A stretch of DNA of 64,000 nt, taken from contig NZ_VULZ01000010.1 in NCBI RefSeq assembly GCF_009696445.1, positions 1 to 64,000 on the forward strand. Direction: 5' to 3'. The notes under the pieces are model-generated. The model was not told where the DNA came from, made no database searches, and saw nothing but the letters and a program-made list of their open reading frames with translations. Source of the stretch: Porcincola intestinalis. Lineage in GTDB: Bacteria; Bacillota; Clostridia; Lachnospirales; Lachnospiraceae. The position numbers were made by a program, and so were the translations under genes. Shown here piece after piece: positions 61,425 to 64,000 of the stretch. Numbering within the stretch: the stretch's first letter is position 1; each line of letters starts with the position of its first letter.

Positions 61425-62732
61425 ATGTATCAGTTTGACCGCGCAGCATATGAGAAAAGGATGAAATGGTTCACCGAAGCCAGATTCGGGATGTTCATCC
61501 ACTACGGGCTTTACAGCATCCCGGCACGTGGGGAGTGGGTCATGAGCGATGAGGAGATGACCGATGACGAGTACCGGAAATACTTTGATGCCTTTGACCC
61601 ATGCGATCTGGATATGAGACAATGGGCAAAAGCAGCGAAAGATGCCGGGATGAAATATATGGTCATGACGGCCAAGCACCATGATGGCTTCTGCCTCTAT
61701 GACTCGAAGTATACGGATTTCAAGTCGACCAACACGGCCTGCCATCGTGACCTGGTTCGGGAGTATGTCGAGGCTGTGCGGGAACAGGGGCTGAAGGTCG
61801 GACTCTATTTTTCCCTGATCGACTGGCGGCATCCGGATTTTCCGCATTACAAGGATCGCCAGCACCCGATGAGGAACCATCCGGAGTGCGGCAACGAGGG
61901 ACGTGATTTTGACCGTTACCTGAAGTACATGCATGCGCAGGTGCGGGAGCTGATGGAGAATTACGGGAAGATCGACCTTCTCTGGCTCGATTTCTCCTAT
62001 GACGATCTGAGAGGGGAAGCCTGGAAGGCCACCGAGCTGGTGTCGATGATCCGGAGCCTCCAGCCGGATATCATCCTGAACAACAGACTGGAGGTCAGCG
62101 GAGAGGGGTTCGGCTCGCTTGCGGAAGGCCATCCGACTCCTTACCATGGTGACTTTATCACGCCGGAGCAGATGATCCCGCCTGCAGGGCTGAAGGATCC
62201 TGCCGGGAACAGCCTTGTCTGGGAAGCCTGCGTGACCATGAACGGACACTGGGGCTACTGCGCGCAGGATCATTTCTTCAAGCCATCCTCCATGCTGGTC
62301 AGAAAGCTGGTGGAGTGTGTATCAAAGGGCGGAAACATGATCCTGAACGTCGGGCCGGATGCAAAGGGCAATTTCCCAAAGGAGTCCGTCCGGATCCTTC
62401 ACGAGATCGGGAGCTTCATGCGGGAAAATGGAGACAGTATTTACGGCTGCGGAGCCTGTGCGGCAAAGCCGGAGGGGATGTACCGGCTGACCCGGAAGGG
62501 CAGCAGGATTTATGTTCATATCTTTGAGAATACCATCGGACCGTTCCCGATTCCGGGAATCCCCAAGGACAAGGTGAAGGGGGTCCGGCTTCTCCGGGAC
62601 GGATCGGAGGTGAAAATTTCCACTTCCTGGGTGCACAGCGACTATCCGGACATCCTGTTTGCGGATCTGGGACCGGACCCGGTGCTCCCGGATCAGACCG
62701 ATACGGTTCTGGAGCTGGAACTGGAGGCATGA
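61425..62732 (+). CDS. Glycoside hydrolase family 29 alpha-L-fucosidase
   Basis: 435 aa from the ATG at 61425 (GGGAGGAG upstream). Barrel motifs: RFGMFIHYGLYS (20-31), TAKHHDGFCLYDS (82-94; His85 and His86 bind fucose), and the nucleophile Asp189 in LLWLDFSYDD. C-terminal beta domain from about 340. No signal peptide, so it cleaves fucose from imported glycans or glycopeptides. The substrate linkage is not predictable. Directly downstream of the Opp importer and upstream of a DeoR regulator. Confidence 0.93.
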   Translation: MYQFDRAAYEKRMKWFTEARFGMFIHYGLYSIPARGEWVMSDEEMTDDEYRKYFDAFDPCDLDMRQWAKAAKDAGMKYMVMTAKHHDGFCLYDSKYTDFKSTNTACHRDLVREYVEAVREQGLKVGLYFSLIDWRHPDFPHYKDRQHPMRNHPECGNEGRDFDRYLKYMHAQVRELMENYGKIDLLWLDFSYDDLRGEAWKATELVSMIRSLQPDIILNNRLEVSGEGFGSLAEGHPTPYHGDFITPEQMIPPAGLKDPAGNSLVWEACVTMNGHWGYCAQDHFFKPSSMLVRKLVECVSKGGNMILNVGPDAKGNFPKESVRILHEIGSFMRENGDSIYGCGACAAKPEGMYRLTRKGSRIYVHIFENTIGPFPIPGIPKDKVKGVRLLRDGSEVKISTSWVHSDYPDILFADLGPDPVLPDQTDTVLELELEA

Positions 62733-62748
62733 CAGAAAGAGGGAGAAC

Positions 62749-63516
62749 ATGTTTACGGAGGAGCGGCAGCAGAAGATTCTTGAGAGCCTGCGCGAGAGCG
62801 GGAAGGTTCGGGTTCGCGACCTGAGCGAGCGCTTCGGTGTGACGGATGACTGCATCCGGAAGGACCTGAAGACGCTGGAGAATGCCGGAAGTCTGAAGCG
62901 CATCTACGGCGGGGCGCTGCTCTCCAGAGACTATACCCTGAATCGTGAGGTCGTCCAGCGGAGGACGGTTCACACGGAGGAGAAGAAGATCATCGCGGCA
63001 AAGGCCGCATCCCTGATCCGCCCCGGGGAGACGCTTTTTCTGGATGTCTCGACGACAAATGTCCTGATTGCGCAGAATCTGGCGGCATCGGGAATCAAGG
63101 TTCGTGTCGTGACAAACATGATCGATATCCTGGAGGAGCTGGTGAAGTCACCCTCCATCACGCCGATCGCGACGGGAGGCAGGATGCATACGAGCGTCAA
63201 CGGCTTTATAGGGATTGAGGCCGCGGCGGCAATCCGAAGCTACAGCTTTGACCAGGGATTTTTCGGCTGCTGCGGGATCGACGCGACAGATTCCGACTAT
63301 TCGCTGACAACGCTCGGCGCGGAGGACGGGCTGACAAAGCGCGCTGCCCTGAAAGCCTCGAGGCATAAGTATGTCCTGATGGAACACCAGAAGTTTGATT
63401 CAAATGAATGCTACAAGTATGCAAAGCTGGATGATATTGATGCGGTCATCACCGATGAAGAACCAAATCCCGAGATTCGGGAGCTGATCGAATCGGTCGG
63501 CGTCGATATTATTTGA
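62749..63516 (+). CDS. DeoR family transcriptional regulator
   Basis: 255 aa from the ATG at 62749, after GGGAG. DeoR helix-turn-helix at 1-57 (RQQKILESLRESGKVRVRDL, then GVTDDCIRKDLKTLE), and the sugar-phosphate-sensing ISOCOT domain at about 75-235 (ETLFLDVSTTN, GGRMHTSVNGFIG). Usually represses sugar catabolism until a phosphorylated sugar binds. 16 bp after the fucosidase gene, so it probably controls this module, perhaps sensing fuculose-phosphate; that ligand is a guess. Confidence 0.93.
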   Translation: MFTEERQQKILESLRESGKVRVRDLSERFGVTDDCIRKDLKTLENAGSLKRIYGGALLSRDYTLNREVVQRRTVHTEEKKIIAAKAASLIRPGETLFLDVSTTNVLIAQNLAASGIKVRVVTNMIDILEELVKSPSITPIATGGRMHTSVNGFIGIEAAAAIRSYSFDQGFFGCCGIDATDSDYSLTTLGAEDGLTKRAALKASRHKYVLMEHQKFDSNECYKYAKLDDIDAVITDEEPNPEIRELIESVGVDII

Positions 63517-63526
63517 AGGAGCCGGT

Positions 63527-64000
63527 ATGAAAAGGACGAAACTGGAAGTCTGTGTGGATAGTGTGGAGTCTGCCCTGGCGGCATCTCGCGGCGGGGCGGA
63601 CAGGCTGGAGCTCTGCGGATGCCTGCCGATGGGCGGCACTACGCCGGAGCTCTCTCTTTACAGAGCCGTCAGGCATTGCACGGATCTTCCGGTGCGCGTC
63701 CTGATCCGGCCGCGTGCCGGGGACTTCTGCTACAGCGCGTATGAGTTCGGAATCATGTGCGATGCGGTTGCCCTGTTCCGGGAGGAGGGGGCGGATGCGG
63801 TTGTGACCGGCTGTCTGACGCCGGAGGGAGATGTCGATCTGAAGCGGATGAAGCGGCTCCGGGAAGCGGCAGGGCCGATGGATATGACCTTCCACCGTGC
63901 GTTTGATATGGCGAGGGATGCCGGACAGGCGCTCCGGGATATTGAGTCACTCGGCGGGATCTCGACGATCCTGACATCCGGCCAGGCGCCGGACGTGGAG
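63527..64000 (+). CDS. cutC: CutC family protein (partial, runs off the window)
   Basis: First 158 codons seen, from an ATG at 63527 with GAAGGAG five bases upstream and ten bases after the DeoR stop. CutC TIM barrel: LEVCVDSVESALAA, GGADRLELCG, VRVLIRPRAGDFCYS, MTFHRAFDM. Named for copper homeostasis, but the true role is unproved and the gene often lies in sugar loci of gut bacteria, as here. The frame is open to the window end. Confidence 0.92.
   Translation, partial: MKRTKLEVCVDSVESALAASRGGADRLELCGCLPMGGTTPELSLYRAVRHCTDLPVRVLIRPRAGDFCYSAYEFGIMCDAVALFREEGADAVVTGCLTPEGDVDLKRMKRLREAAGPMDMTFHRAFDMARDAGQALRDIESLGGISTILTSGQAPDVE

Noticed and set aside
1-64000. tRNA or rRNA genes, CRISPR arrays, insertion sequences, prophage genes, replication origin.
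   Set aside because: I read both strands for these and saw no tRNA-like T-loop contexts other than the riboswitch, no regular spaced repeats and no transposase, integrase or phage proteins. A dedicated tRNA and repeat scan would confirm this.

Overview
The window looks like chromosomal DNA of an anaerobic, moderately GC-rich Firmicute, most likely a gut Lachnospiraceae-type Clostridium relative. This rests on strong AGGAGG ribosome binding sites with frequent GTG/TTG starts, rubrerythrin, a Feo locus with a FeoB-associated Cys-rich membrane peptide, split transketolase subunits, a thioredoxin reductase that seems to lack the NADPH motif, HrcA/CIRCE control, and many intracellular glycosidases. 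The family assignment is inference. I see no rRNA, tRNA, CRISPR array, phage gene or insertion sequence; apart from one decayed gene the region is dense and ordinary in organisation.

Layout. 1-4589: a TPP riboswitch reading leftwards off the window, preceded by a leftward gene set: DUF3100-type membrane protein, small membrane partner, TauE/SafE permease, amidohydrolase/deaminase and a Crp/Fnr regulator. 4827-5168: a 5'-truncated flavin-binding (PPOX/Nim-like) gene. 5237-11316: AraC regulator, GH3, GH43 and a GPH sugar symporter, an intracellular plant-oligosaccharide module. 11434-17578: acetyltransferase, aldo/keto reductase, DUF362 ferredoxin-like protein, AspT/YidE-type membrane protein and secreted 5'-nucleotidase. 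17837-19861: KtrB/KtrA potassium uptake. 19996-24986: rubrerythrin, DtxR-family regulator and the Feo iron locus. 25186-28112: acetolactate synthase subunits and a SIMPL protein. 28231-31384: leftward proB-hydrolase pair divergent from an LD-carboxypeptidase. 31451-35620: CIRCE-controlled J-protein, then AraD, two transketolase halves and RpiB. 35717-44665: secreted C39 peptidase, MocR-like aminotransferase and glutamate synthase (GltB, GltD). 44791-49901: rRNA methyltransferase, MetY, hydrolase, a FakA-middle-domain protein and a phosphodiesterase. 50012-55344: lone HicB, thioredoxin reductase-like protein with thioredoxin, MFS transporter, GT2-GtrA fusion and nitroreductase. 55722-64000: Opp-type ABC importer, GH29 fucosidase, DeoR regulator and CutC (cut by the window edge).

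How it works together. Two carbohydrate modules (5237-11316 and 55722-64000) pair an importer with glycosidases that lack signal peptides, so oligosaccharides are probably imported intact and split in the cytoplasm; AraD, transketolase and RpiB would feed pentoses onward. Nitrogen and sulfur assimilation (GltBD, IlvBN, ProB, MetY) and redox/iron handling (Feo, rubrerythrin, FFTR-like protein with Trx) make up the rest. The best leads are regulatory: matched promoters with dyads for the metalloregulator and the feo operon, a promoter plus immediate terminator in front of gltB, a 27-bp palindrome before metY, and CIRCE over a J-protein promoter. The best enzymatic leads are the thioredoxin reductase without a recognisable NADPH site and the DUF3100/amidohydrolase gene set.
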